Source: an uncultured Coriobacteriaceae bacterium (lineage in GTDB: Bacteria; Actinomycetota; Coriobacteriia; Coriobacteriales; Atopobiaceae). From it: DNA of 64,000 bases. The position numbers were made by a program, and so were the translations under genes. Shown in pieces: positions 42,705 through 52,219 of the stretch; position 1 is the stretch's first letter, and each line of letters starts with the position of its first letter. The notes under the pieces are model-generated. The model saw only the letters and a program-made list of their open reading frames with translations, did not search any database and was not told where the DNA came from. The stretch is taken from positions 62,001 through 126,000 of the forward strand of contig CACYGL010000001.1 of assembly GCA_902773995.1 (NCBI GenBank), in the 5' to 3' direction.

Positions 42705-42857
42705 TTTGGGCGAGAATTTGGCGCCTGAACAGCGGTTATAGCAGCATTTACGTCTAAAGAAGGCCCTCCGGCGTCACTTTGGCGCCGGAGGGCCCATCTC
42801 GTACATAATCCCGTCGTAAACCCTCGTTCGGGCGTCATTCTGGCGCCGGAACGAAGG
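42705..42857. repeat. Three related hairpins between the AcnX operon and recQ
   Basis: Three stem-loops share a core of GGCG, a 9-base loop ending TGG, and CGCC. Copy 1 has 8 pairs (42705-42712/42722-42729, loop AGAATTTGG). Copy 2 has 12 perfect pairs (42762-42773/42783-42794, loop TCACTTTGG). Copy 3 pairs 12 of 14 bases (42821-42834/42844-42857, loop TCATTCTGG). The outer stems differ in sequence yet still pair. On the minus strand copy 3 lies just after recQ, and copy 2 is followed by TTCTTTA, so they could act as tandem terminators for convergent transcripts. Confidence 0.7.
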
Positions 42858-42864
42858 TTTTGTC

Positions 42865-44484
42865 CTATCGGTTGATTTCCTCGAGAAAAGCGTCACCGTA
42901 GCGCTGGAGCTTGGCGCGCCCCACGCCGGAGACCTTGAGCAGGTCCTCAACGTTTGCGGGACGGCGTCGTACCATGGCTCGCAGCGTTGCGTCCGAGAAG
43001 ACCATGTAGGGCCGGACGCTGTACTCGTCTGCCAGTTGCTTGCGCAGCGCGCGAAGGCGCTGGAAGAGTCGCTCGTCCTCGTCGGTGACTTCGGTCTCGC
43101 TGGGTAGTTCGCGCGTGCGATAGCTGCCGCTGGATCCTGAGGCGCCAAAGGCCCTGCGCGGGCGTGCGGCACGCAGATACTCGTCGGCGGAGCTACCAAG
43201 GCACACGGAGCAGCCGCCGCACCCGGCAGAGCCATCGCCTGCCCCAAGCGACGAAGCGTCCTGGCCAAAGTAGCAAAGCACCCGGACTCGTAGGCACGAT
43301 TCGCTCATCGCATAACCAATCATTGCCGAGAGGAGCCGCTCCCTGTTGCGCAGCAGCGTCTTCCTCTCGGCTTGTGGGGTCTCGGGCGGGAACTCGGTGT
43401 TGTCAATGAAGTAGTGGCACGTTCGTATGTCACCGCGGCTCCACAGGAGGTAGCACTCGGCAGGCTCTCCGTCGCGACCGGCGCGTCCCGCCTCTTGGTA
43501 GTACTCCTCAAGCGAGAGGGGCAGCCCGCAGTTCACCACAAAGCGCACGTCTGACTTGTCGATGCCCATGCCAAACGCGTTGGTGGCCACCATGAGGCGA
43601 GCTTCGTCGCGCACAAAGGCTTCCTGCGAGGCGGCCCGCTCGTCGTTCTCCATGCCGGCGTGGTAGCTCACCGCGGTGACTCCGGCGGCACGCAGGGCCT
43701 CTGCAAGCTCGTCCACCTTCTTGCGCGTGGTCGCATAGACAATGCCGGACCACGTGGGGTGTGCCGTAAGGTAGCCCAGAAGCCAGCGCGTGCGGTCCCT
43801 GGGCGTAAGCTCAAAGGACGAGAGGCGCAGGTTCGGCCGGTCGAAGCCGTTCACCTGGACGGAGGGATTGCGCAAGTCGAGCAGGCGGGAGACGTCCTGT
43901 CGCACCCGCGCCGTGGCGGTTGCCGTGAGCGCGCAGACAACGGGGCGCTGTGGGAGTTGGTTGACAAAGGCGGGAATGCCGCGATACGCCGGGCGAAAGT
44001 CCTGTCCCCACTGGCTCACGCAGTGCGCCTCATCAACGGCCACAAGCGGCACGCGCATCTGCTGAGCAAAGGCAATGAAGCGCTGGTCAGACAGGCGTTC
44101 CGGCGCAACGTACATGATGTCATACCACCCGGCTATGGCGCGCGCCATCACGACCTCCTGCTGGCGTGGCGTGAGCGTGGAGTTGAGGTAGGAACCCCGT
44201 ATGCCCGCCTCCTTGAGCGAGCGCACTTGGTCGCCCATGAGCGAGATGAGCGGCGACACCACAAGCGTGAGTCCGTCGAGAAGCACGGCCGGAATCTGGT
44301 AGCAGATGGACTTTCCGGCTCCCGTAGGCATGACGGCAAGCGCGTCGCGACCAGAGAGAATCGACGAGATGACCTCCTCCTGGCCGGGCCGGAAGGAGTC
44401 ATAGCCAAAATAGGTGCGCAGGGCTTCTCGGGCGCGAGCCATTGCCTCTTCTCGCCTGTCTATGCCGTTCTCGCCCGCCACCAT
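42865..44484 (-). CDS. recQ: ATP-dependent DNA helicase RecQ
   Basis: 539 residues. The helicase core has Walker A MPTGAGKS (~52-59), [32 protein letters not shown] (DEAH) and [15 protein letters not shown] with AGRAGRDG (motif VI). A zinc-binding/RQC region has the Cys pattern [11 protein letters not shown] and CGGCSVC. An HRDC domain lies at ~450-539 ([36 protein letters not shown]). RecQ unwinds recombination intermediates and stalled forks. The ATG at 44484 follows AGGAGGATCA; an upstream in-frame start at 44514 is less likely. Slightly shorter than E. coli RecQ but complete. Confidence 0.94.
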   Translation of the reverse strand: MVAGENGIDRREEAMARAREALRTYFGYDSFRPGQEEVISSILSGRDALAVMPTGAGKSICYQIPAVLLDGLTLVVSPLISLMGDQVRSLKEAGIRGSYLNSTLTPRQQEVVMARAIAGWYDIMYVAPERLSDQRFIAFAQQMRVPLVAVDEAHCVSQWGQDFRPAYRGIPAFVNQLPQRPVVCALTATATARVRQDVSRLLDLRNPSVQVNGFDRPNLRLSSFELTPRDRTRWLLGYLTAHPTWSGIVYATTRKKVDELAEALRAAGVTAVSYHAGMENDERAASQEAFVRDEARLMVATNAFGMGIDKSDVRFVVNCGLPLSLEEYYQEAGRAGRDGEPAECYLLWSRGDIRTCHYFIDNTEFPPETPQAERKTLLRNRERLLSAMIGYAMSESCLRVRVLCYFGQDASSLGAGDGSAGCGGCSVCLGSSADEYLRAARPRRAFGASGSSGSYRTRELPSETEVTDEDERLFQRLRALRKQLADEYSVRPYMVFSDATLRAMVRRRPANVEDLLKVSGVGRAKLQRYGDAFLEEINR

Positions 44485-44564
44485 TGATCCTCCTGTATGA
44501 CTACTTGAAGACAATGCCGCTCACCGATTGTTCGGCACCGCCCACAGGTACTACCATACAACCC

Positions 44565-45935
44565 ATGGGAAGTAAGGAAGACACAGCAGCGGCAAAGTAT
44601 CGGCAGATGACGGAGGAGCCCGTACGACCCCTCATCCTCACGCTTGCAGCTCCCTCGATTGTCTCTAACCTCGTTACCAGCATCTACAACCTCTGTGACA
44701 CCTTCTTCGTGGGGTCGCTGGGAACCTCCGCCGAGGGCGCCATTGGCATATCATTTGTGGTCATGACCGCCATCCAAGCCGTTGGCTTTGGTATGGGACA
44801 GGGCACGGGTAACGCAATCTCGCGCTACCTTGGCGCAAAGGACCGTGATCGCGCCTGCGTCATGGCAACCAACGGCCTAGCAACTACGCTTCTTCTCGGC
44901 ACGCTCATCGCCATTGTGGGCAACATCTTCATCGAGCCCATCTGCCTGGTAGCGGGTTCGACCGAGACCATCCTCCCCTACGCCAAGACCTTCGTGGGCA
45001 TCATTCTTCTAGGCGCACCCTTCATGTGCAGCTCGCTCATGCTCAACATGCAGTTGCGCTTCGAGGGAGAGGCGCTCCACTCCATGATTGCCATCATGAC
45101 AGGCGCCCTCATCAACATTGGCCTTGAGCCGCTCCTCATCTATGGGGCTGGTCTGGGCATAGCGGGCAGCGCCATCTCTACGGTGATCTGCCAGTTCATC
45201 AGCTTTTGCATTCTCGTCTGGCAGATCCAGCACGTGGGGATAACGCCTCTTTCGCCTAAGTGGCTGAGAAGACCCACCCGCGCCATGGTCACCAAGATCG
45301 TGAACGGCGGTCTTCCCTCCTTTGTGCGCCAGTGCATGCTCGGCGTGGCCACCACGCTCCTCAACGAGGCGGCCCGCCCCTTTGGCGACGCAGCGATAGC
45401 CGCGCTCGCCGTGGTGCAGCGCATCACGAGCATTGGGAACTACGTTCAGATTGGCATTGGCCAGGGCTTCCAGCCGGTGGTTGGCTACAACTACGGGGCC
45501 AAGCTCTACGAGCGCATTAGGGCTGGCTACCGCTTTGCCGTACGCACGGCGTTTGTTTTAGTGGCACTTCTGGGCGTTGTGACCTTCGCCTTGGCGCCGC
45601 AGCTCGTGGGGCTCTTCTCGAATGACACCGAGGTCGTGAGCATAGGAACGCTCGCCCTGCGCGTGGAGAGCTTCACGCTTCCCCTCACGGGCACCGCTAT
45701 GATCACCAACTTCTTGCTGCAGACCACCGGGCGTATGTGGCGTGCGACCATCCTGGGAGCCTGCAGGCTTGGCCTTGTGCTTGGTCCCGTGGTGCTTGTT
45801 CTTCCGCCCATGCTGGGGCTTCTCGGCGTCCAGCTGGCGCAGCCCGTGACCGACGTCATCACGTTTCTGGTGACGATTCCCATGGCGTGGTCGATTCTGC
45901 GCGAGCTTGGGCAGGAGGAGCGAGAGGGGCGCTGA
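44565..45935 (+). CDS. MATE family efflux transporter
   Basis: About 456 residues with 12 hydrophobic helices in two halves: PLILTLAAPSIVSNLVTSIY, FGMGQGTGNAISRYLGAKD, then GLPSFVRQCMLGVATTLLNE and IGQGFQPVVGYNYGAK. It belongs to the DinF/NorM-like MATE proteins that export cationic compounds against Na+ or H+. The start is uncertain: ATG 44565 is used, another ATG lies 13 codons on, and neither has a strong ribosome site. It is divergent from recQ. Confidence 0.88.
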   Translation: MGSKEDTAAAKYRQMTEEPVRPLILTLAAPSIVSNLVTSIYNLCDTFFVGSLGTSAEGAIGISFVVMTAIQAVGFGMGQGTGNAISRYLGAKDRDRACVMATNGLATTLLLGTLIAIVGNIFIEPICLVAGSTETILPYAKTFVGIILLGAPFMCSSLMLNMQLRFEGEALHSMIAIMTGALINIGLEPLLIYGAGLGIAGSAISTVICQFISFCILVWQIQHVGITPLSPKWLRRPTRAMVTKIVNGGLPSFVRQCMLGVATTLLNEAARPFGDAAIAALAVVQRITSIGNYVQIGIGQGFQPVVGYNYGAKLYERIRAGYRFAVRTAFVLVALLGVVTFALAPQLVGLFSNDTEVVSIGTLALRVESFTLPLTGTAMITNFLLQTTGRMWRATILGACRLGLVLGPVVLVLPPMLGLLGVQLAQPVTDVITFLVTIPMAWSILRELGQEEREGR

Positions 45936-46021
45936 CGCTCCACCGCCCAGATATGCGACTATCATGAGCCGCTGTGGATAGTTTCGCGCGTTGCGCGCAT
46001 GACATATGGAGGCATCTGCCA

Positions 46022-47224
46022 ATGGAAACCTTTGATGAGCTGTACTACACGAAGCCCTACCTGCGCGAGTTTGATGGCAAGGTCGTGTCATGCGAGGCGG
46101 CTGATGGCGGCTTCTCCATCGTTCTAGACCAGACCGCGTTCTACCCCACAGGTGGAGGCCAGCCGGGTGACCGCGGGACGCTGTGCGTTGGCACGGGTGA
46201 CGATATCCTCGTGGCACACGTGCGCGAAGCGGTCCCGGGCAATGGCGCGGGCGAAGTCATCCATCTCACGGACGTCGCGCTTCCGGTTGGTGCCAGCGTG
46301 CACGGGTCGCTTGACTGGACCTGGCGTCGTGACAACATGGAGGCGCACACAGGCGAACACATTGTCTCGGGCATCGTGCACGCGCTCTTTGGCTACAACA
46401 ACGTGGGCTTTCACATGGGCGAGCGTTGCATCGAGGTCGACTTTGACGGCGTCCTGACGCCCGATGACGTGCTGGACGTCGAGCGACGTGCCAACGCGGC
46501 CATCCGTGAGGACGTGAGCGTGGAGGCACTTCTCCCCTCTCCTGCCGAGCTTGCCGAGATGGACTACCGCAGCAAGAAGGATCACGACGGCCAGATCCGA
46601 GTGGTGAGAATCGATGGCGTGGACTCCTGCGCCTGCTGTGGAACGCACGTCTCGTCCACGGGACAGGTGGGGCTCATCAAGATTCTGCGCACGATCACCA
46701 AGAAGAAGCGGACGCGCCTTGAGCTTCTCTGTGGTCGCCGCGCGCTTGAGGCCTGTGAGGACGCCATGGCAGCCCTCCGCGAGACGAGCAACTTCCTCAC
46801 GGTTGCGGACGAGGAGGTGCCCGAGGCGGTGCAACGTCTCTCTGCTGAGAAGGACGACCTCAAGCACCAGCTCAAGCAGGCAGGCCGCAAGCAGATTGAC
46901 CAATACGTGGCTGGCCTGGCATCTGTTGGCGCACTGGCTATCTGCTGTCTCCCCGGACTGGGCGTTGAGGACCTCCGTTACCTATGCGAGCGCGTGCTCG
47001 AGTCGACGGATGCCACGGTATGTTCGGCTCTCTCGCCCGTGGCCGGAGATAGTACGCGCCTGGCGTATGTCATGGCGTCTTCCGACGAGGACCTGAGGCC
47101 TGCGTGCAAGGAGCTCAACTCCAGGCTCGACGGCCGTGGCGGCGGAAAGGCCCAGATGGTCCAGGGTAGCTGGGACGCGAGCGGCGCCGACGCCGAGGCG
47201 GCCATCCGTGAGGTGCTGGCCTAG
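46022..47224 (+). CDS. AlaX-type alanyl-tRNA editing protein with DHHA1 domain
   Basis: 400 residues. The N-terminal second-additional-domain fold has FYPTGGGQPGDRGTL and zinc ligands His109 and His113 (HTGEH), then a CACCGTH motif (~203). A coiled helix (~255-300) leads to a DHHA1 domain (~300-400) ending GGGKAQMVQGSWD. Free-standing AlaX proteins remove serine or glycine from mischarged tRNA-Ala; this long form with DHHA1 is AlaX-L like. The ATG at 46022 follows GGAGG. The gene ends where the defence island begins. Confidence 0.9.
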   Translation: METFDELYYTKPYLREFDGKVVSCEAADGGFSIVLDQTAFYPTGGGQPGDRGTLCVGTGDDILVAHVREAVPGNGAGEVIHLTDVALPVGASVHGSLDWTWRRDNMEAHTGEHIVSGIVHALFGYNNVGFHMGERCIEVDFDGVLTPDDVLDVERRANAAIREDVSVEALLPSPAELAEMDYRSKKDHDGQIRVVRIDGVDSCACCGTHVSSTGQVGLIKILRTITKKKRTRLELLCGRRALEACEDAMAALRETSNFLTVADEEVPEAVQRLSAEKDDLKHQLKQAGRKQIDQYVAGLASVGALAICCLPGLGVEDLRYLCERVLESTDATVCSALSPVAGDSTRLAYVMASSDEDLRPACKELNSRLDGRGGGKAQMVQGSWDASGADAEAAIREVLA

Positions 47225-47328
47225 GCCGCGCGCCAGAGGCGCTTCTCGGCCAACGGTCCTGGAGGAGGTCTTCGTCTCGAAGTTCCCTACGCTTCCGAAG
47301 CAACCTGCCGGTGCGCCGCTCTCGTCCA

Positions 47329-47424
47329 AAACCTCACACGTGTTGTTACTTTCTTGATATTACGGACACGCCATCTGGCCTTTTCCCGAGAAACATCAAA
47401 GAAGAAATATCACGTGTGAGGTTT
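47329..47424. repeat. 14-bp perfect inverted repeat in the convergent gap
   Basis: AAACCTCACACGTG (47329-47342) and CACGTGTGAGGTTT (47411-47424) are exact inverted copies 68 bases apart. TTCTTGAT/ATCAAAGAA inside can add to the fold. The short string CTGCCGGTG also occurs on both outer sides in inverted order (once next to the arm, once 16 bases away). It lies between the alaX-type gene and the truncated GmrSD-like gene, at the edge of the island. It may be a terminator fold or an element end. The remainder of 47225-47439 shows nothing. Confidence 0.7.
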
Positions 47425-47439
47425 CACCGGCAGCGCAGA

Positions 47440-49125
47440 TCACCCCTTGTCGGCGAACGTCTGCAGCGCGACCTCCCTCAGGCGCAGCAGCATGTCCCGC
47501 ATCCACGTCTGGGCCTCGACCCAGTCCTGCCTGTCGTAGTCGAAGTCGCGCCGCAGCCAGAGTGCCTTGTGCTTCATCGCATCGTTGGGATCGCTCCACT
47601 GGAAGAGATTGACGTACTCCCCGAACTCGGACTCTATCTCGTCCCCTCTCGCGTACAAGTCCCCGTAGCCCGCGCCAGTGGGCAGGTAGATGCCGACACC
47701 GGCATAGTGGTCCCTCCTGTTGGCTCTGCACTCCAAATGGCATTCGGGGAGCCCGATGCTAAAAGTTTTCCACAATCTAATACTCTGCGGCTTGCCGGTC
47801 GGATCCCCAAAGGCGTCAACGAACGCCTGGGACTCGCCGCACAGCTCGTAGAACCCGTGCCAGTACTCTGCGCGGAACTGCTCGTTGTCCGTCGCGACGC
47901 TCTTCCGCCTAGGCCGGAACGAGTCCACCACGTCCGCGGGCAGGTCGGGGAACGCCCAGACCTCCAGCGCCCTCTGGGCCAGCCGCTTGCCGCGGGCCTC
48001 AATGCTCACTGGCGTCCACTCGGTCGCTTCGCGCAGATCGGCCGAGATGCTTATGAACTCGTTGTCGTAGCCGCCGGTGACGCGCTCCTTCTTCTGCTGG
48101 AACGTTCCGTCGGAGAGCTCGGAGTTGTACGCGGTGAGGGTGAGGTTGCCAAGGTTGTGCAGAAGGTGCTCGAACTCCTCGTCATCCACGTCGCCCAGCA
48201 TGTCACGCCACTCCGGGTGCGCCAGCGCATTCTGCGGCATGATGTGCTCGATCGTGTACTGACCGTTGGAGAAGTCGCGCTCGTCCTTGGGGTGGTAGCT
48301 GTTCTCGAGGCGAGACAGCAGGTAGAGCGACCGCCTGAAGTGGTATGCGTCGCGCGTCCGAAGCTTGTCCAGGAACTCGGCGTCTGTGGGGAAACGTCTC
48401 GCGGTCCCCGCCTCTCCCAGCAGAAAAGCCTGCAAGGCCTGCAGGTAGTTGCGCTTCTCGTCTCGTGCCTTCGCAAGACGGGCAATCAGCGAGGAGAAGA
48501 ACTTCTGCAGGCTGTTCGTCGCGCAGTCGCAGACCGAGCGGCGAAAGAGGTAGCTCTCGAGCGTGGAGAGAATGGCGAGAAGGTCGTCCCGGCTGAGCGC
48601 ACCGTTGTCGTGGTCGTCGAGGACGGACATGAGCAGCGGGTCAACGACAGAGATGTCCAGCCGGTGTATGCGCGAGAGGAGCCTGTCCACCTCGGCATCG
48701 CCCGAGGCCTTGCCGCCAATCTGCGCGTAGTAGGTGGCAAACCTCTTGAGCTCCTTGAGGAGCTCCTCAACGGGAACCTCCACGCCATAGCCCCGCGACT
48801 CGTAGTATCGCTTGAACAGCTGGTAGACGTCTCGCCTCACAAGCGACTCCGGCGCGTTGCGCACGGTGAGCCAATCGCTCACGAAGTCGTCGAACTCCTC
48901 GTCGTAGGTCGAGGCGCCAAGCGCTACCTCGATGGGGCGCCAGTAGTTCAGGTAGAGCTCGTCCTGCTTGGGGTGGCCCATCAGCACGAAGTTGCGGATG
49001 AGGTCCGCGGACGAGAGGTCCTTGCCAGTCGAGTTCATCGACTCGAATATTAGCTGCGGGTTGTCCTGCCCCTGCGTCAGCGAGATGGAGACGACCTCGA
49101 GCAGCTGGACGCCCTTCCACACCAC
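47440..49125 (-). pseudogene. 5'-truncated GmrSD-like (DUF262/DUF1524/DUF4268) nuclease gene
   Basis: 561 codons remain. The start is the last part of a DUF262 domain (DNPQLIFESMNSTGKDLS, ADLIRNFVLMG). A DUF1524 HNH-type domain follows, with YTIEHIMPQN near residue 290 and NLGNLTLTAYN, and then a C-terminal DUF4268-like region (YWHGFYELCG to ALWLRRDFDYDRQDW). GmrSD-type enzymes are modification-dependent type IV restriction nucleases. The ParB-like N-terminal half, with its DGQQR-type site, is missing: an in-frame TAG lies just upstream of the conserved part (about 49145) and no other frame continues it. The reading frame is otherwise intact. The break is ~110 bases from a transposase fragment. 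Confidence 0.75.
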
Positions 49126-49261
49126 AAATGACGCAATCGTAAGTGACTACGTAATTGTTGAACATGGCGTCCAAGCTCGCGCATAAGGGTAGCTTATTAC
49201 TGTCGCGCTCCCGTCGCACAATCGTTGTCGTAGGGCGGACGCGGGAGAGGGGCGGCGCGGC

Positions 49262-49483
49262 GTGACGAGCATGAGCACGCGGATGGTGAGGGCGGCGGAC
49301 GGAGACGACGGGGACCTCCTGTCGTTCGGGGACGAGGAGTCGTGCAAGGAGGAGCTGATGCGGCTGCGCTTCCCCGGTGGAAGCCCGGAGCGGAGGCGCT
49401 GGCGGATGGGATGGAAAGGTCTTCTCTCTCAGTCGATGACCCCTGTGGTCCTCTCGCATTCTAGGCGTCTGCATATTTGGTAG
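49262..49483 (+). pseudogene. IS1595-type transposase N-terminal fragment
   Basis: A 73-codon frame (GTG 49262 or ATG 49271). DLLSFGDEESCKEELMRLRF resembles the start of IS1595/ISXO2-like transposases, where F-x-[DS]-E-E-x-C-x-x-x-L-x-x-x-R-[WF]-P-x-G precedes a zinc ribbon. The zinc Cys residues and everything after are lost; the frame changes character after PGGSPERRR. No terminal repeats were found. It looks like the scar of an old insertion or deletion. The stretch 49126-49579 otherwise holds only a candidate promoter for drmE. Confidence 0.4.
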
Positions 49484-49486
49484 AAT
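49478..49486 (+). promoter_or_regulatory. Candidate extended -10 promoter for drmE
   Basis: TG-G-TAGAAT is an extended -10 element 94 bases before the drmE ATG. The -35 region is poor. It is the best promoter candidate in the AT-richer DNA that begins here. Confidence 0.4.
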
Positions 49487-49579
49487 CATCGGACGAAGAT
49501 TGCACAAGGTCGGCAGACGATTCTCCTTTCCTAATCGGTCGTTGTCGGCTGGTGTCCCAACGAATGGAGGCGCTGGTTA

Positions 49580-52219
49580 ATGGGTCAGGAAATGTCATTC
49601 AATACATTTCTTGATTCTGCAATTCAGGCCTTAACCCCTTTAGATGGACCATCACTTGCTTTCCCTGATGTTGGTGATGTCCATTTCACCACTCTAACTA
49701 CGACAAATTTAGCTCTCCTTCGTAAAGCACATGCCTCGGGATACCCTGGCCTCATAGTTAGCTGTCCGGATTTCGAGAGAGAGGCCATAGCAACGGCTTT
49801 TCTTGCTGCTTTGCTTCATCTTGAATTTGATGAGGGTAAGCATGGCTTGCATGAAGCTGAGGCCGGTGAGAAGGCAGCCGTCGGTAGTTGCGTTGTTAAA
49901 ATCACTGAAGTCAACGATGACGAGGTCATGTATTCTTCTTTTGACCAAGTTGAGGGAATCGATAAGAGTTATCGAGCTTTCCCCCTCGTGCATCGGGCTT
50001 CTCCTGATGCTGACCTCTCTAGAACAAAGAACACCAAGAAACGCAAGCACCCATCGTTGGTGAAAGAGGCTTCGCGCTATGAGAACCTTCCCGCACCACT
50101 TCGGCACATCTTAGATTGCTGCGGGAAACCGGTTCCTTCAGTTGGATATGTCACCTCGCCTTCGCAGTACGCCAACGAAGCTCCCACTCGCCTGCTTAGC
50201 GGTCGTATTCTTTTTGACGGGGTTTCCTATAACCTTTCGGAAGTTTTGCCCATTACTTATCTTTCTCCCAAGGGCGACAGGCGTAACGGTTTCAGTTGGC
50301 CCTTTGACTGTCCGCCGTCTATCCTTGTGGGGCCTCGTGTTAACGGTGTCGGCAGCGCTTCCGAAATCGCTGATTTAGCCGACGACGGTCTTCCGGTTGA
50401 CTTCGTCGCTTGCAACATATCGAGCCCCGATCTGATGGACACCGAGCTTTTGTCGGATATCTTGGATCTCAAGGATAGAGGCATTGCTGTCATCGCCTTT
50501 TGCGATCGCTGGACGTTGGCTAGGCTACAGCCTCTCAAAAACAATGGCTTTCTTCCTTTTGACTGGGATGATTGCCGCTTCTTGGACAACAAGCAGGGGC
50601 TTCACTTGTCTTCCATTCAAAACCGGATGCTCACCAGACAACACGAGAAGGTACTTCCGGTTTCTGATGAAGACAGTGGCCTCGCACGCGCAAAGCAAAT
50701 TCTCTACGACGATCTCAGAATCTCTGATATCGACGATGACGATGTTCTCGCAGCCATACAAGACCTGTTTGGGGTGCTTGGTTCAGCCATTAGAATGACC
50801 GAGGCTCCTGATGAGGCGTATAGCAATCGACAGAGAGAACTCATTGACGACTCCCTAGACACAATCAGGTCATCGATGATATTGAGCTCGCAGGAGTTTG
50901 GCGAGATAACAGTCGTCTGCGATATCCTTTCTAAGTTCTTCGAGCCTGGTAGGCTTGCTCCGAAAGAGCAGAGGATTTATGACCTCATCACTCACTTTTT
51001 AAAGAACAAATCGCCCGTGGTTCTGGTTGTCGATAGGAACAGGACCGAAGCCGCCTACAAATACTGGTGCGGAGAGCTTTCCTACAATGGCTACGACACC
51101 GGGTTATTCACTGTTGTGACGACGCGTGATTTCCTTGGAAGCAACTCGCTCGTCGGCGACGAGAACGTTATTTTCAGTGGCTGGTATGACAAGGGAACGA
51201 TGGATCGCTGCCTCCATTCCGGAATAGCAACGAACATGATTTTTGTGCTCTACGGGCATGACGGCGGTGATTTGGAGCTTGAGTGGTGGCTCAATGCAAA
51301 CGAACAGTGGCATAGGGAATCGGACAAATGCGCACTTGCAACCGACAAGGCCCTCGCCAAACTGGGAATCGAACCGCTCAAAAGGTCCAAGAAGGCAGGG
51401 TCAATAGCGACGAGGCGGCGCGACAACGCATCTGAGGGCACTGAGGATAAATCTCCCGCCTCTGTAGTAACAACCATAGAGCGACGCAGGATACAAAGCG
51501 AGCTCGCACGCGAGGGAGAGAAATCCGTCCCTGCCGTGCCTGTCATGTTTCACGACGGTACCCACGTGTGGCTCAAGGCCGACCCTAACCAAGCTAGGAG
51601 TAGCCATCTCCTCGTGATTACCGATTGCCTCACGGGCCAAGATGACGAACCGGATCAGAAGTCTGCTTCTGCGCTCTTACCTGGTGATGTTGTCCTGCGC
51701 ACCCACTCTGACAAGAGCTTTATACGTAGAACCTCTGAAAGCACGACCGAGGGATACGATGACGTTATGGCCTTGGCGCAAAGATGGCGGGAGCCTATTC
51801 TCCGTGCGAGGCGACATGGGTATTCCGATGCCGAAATCATCAACAAGATTTATTCCCGTGTAGCCAAGACTCGCACCAAGGATGGTGTCCGTGGGTGGGT
51901 TAAGGGCAACCCCATCGCCCCTCAGACTAAAGCTGATATCCAGGCGGTGTATTCGTCCCTTGGCTACCCTTTGGCCGATGGCGAGCTGGATCAAATTGCG
52001 GGCGCGGTTCGCAAGATTCGGAACAAGCATCGTGCTGTTGGGCGAATGGCCAAAAAAAGCATGGTTGCCGATTTCCTTAAAGATGTAGAGCGATATGGGC
52101 TCGATGATGCCGTTGAGGGTTTCGACGAAAGGCACGAAGCAGGCGATATCGAGCTTTTGCGAGTAGCCGCTGTTGGTGAGCGAAAGAATGTAGCCGTCGA
52201 TCGTGTCGACGTTCTGTGA
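49580..52219 (+). CDS. drmE: DISARM-associated protein DrmE-like
   Basis: 879 residues, soluble. Identification rests mainly on position directly before drmA-drmB with a cytosine methyltransferase, the gene set of class 2 DISARM, where DrmE is a large protein of unknown function. Visible features: SGYPGLIVSCPDFEREAIAT near the N-terminus, an Asp-rich middle (~390-400), a Rossmann-like SPVVLVVDRNRTEAAYKYW segment (~480), FSGWYDKGTMDRC, and a C-terminal helical region (GYSDAEIINKIYSRVAKTRT, ~755). No Walker motif is seen. GGAGG lies 10 bases before the ATG. The end overlaps drmA by 17 bases. Composition is clearly less G+C rich than housekeeping genes. Confidence 0.72.
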   Translation: MGQEMSFNTFLDSAIQALTPLDGPSLAFPDVGDVHFTTLTTTNLALLRKAHASGYPGLIVSCPDFEREAIATAFLAALLHLEFDEGKHGLHEAEAGEKAAVGSCVVKITEVNDDEVMYSSFDQVEGIDKSYRAFPLVHRASPDADLSRTKNTKKRKHPSLVKEASRYENLPAPLRHILDCCGKPVPSVGYVTSPSQYANEAPTRLLSGRILFDGVSYNLSEVLPITYLSPKGDRRNGFSWPFDCPPSILVGPRVNGVGSASEIADLADDGLPVDFVACNISSPDLMDTELLSDILDLKDRGIAVIAFCDRWTLARLQPLKNNGFLPFDWDDCRFLDNKQGLHLSSIQNRMLTRQHEKVLPVSDEDSGLARAKQILYDDLRISDIDDDDVLAAIQDLFGVLGSAIRMTEAPDEAYSNRQRELIDDSLDTIRSSMILSSQEFGEITVVCDILSKFFEPGRLAPKEQRIYDLITHFLKNKSPVVLVVDRNRTEAAYKYWCGELSYNGYDTGLFTVVTTRDFLGSNSLVGDENVIFSGWYDKGTMDRCLHSGIATNMIFVLYGHDGGDLELEWWLNANEQWHRESDKCALATDKALAKLGIEPLKRSKKAGSIATRRRDNASEGTEDKSPASVVTTIERRRIQSELAREGEKSVPAVPVMFHDGTHVWLKADPNQARSSHLLVITDCLTGQDDEPDQKSASALLPGDVVLRTHSDKSFIRRTSESTTEGYDDVMALAQRWREPILRARRHGYSDAEIINKIYSRVAKTRTKDGVRGWVKGNPIAPQTKADIQAVYSSLGYPLADGELDQIAGAVRKIRNKHRAVGRMAKKSMVADFLKDVERYGLDDAVEGFDERHEAGDIELLRVAAVGERKNVAVDRVDVL

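Noticed and set aside
47311-49053. Plus-strand 580-codon open frame
   Set aside because: Antisense to the truncated GmrSD-like gene, whose HNH and DUF262 motifs mark the true strand.
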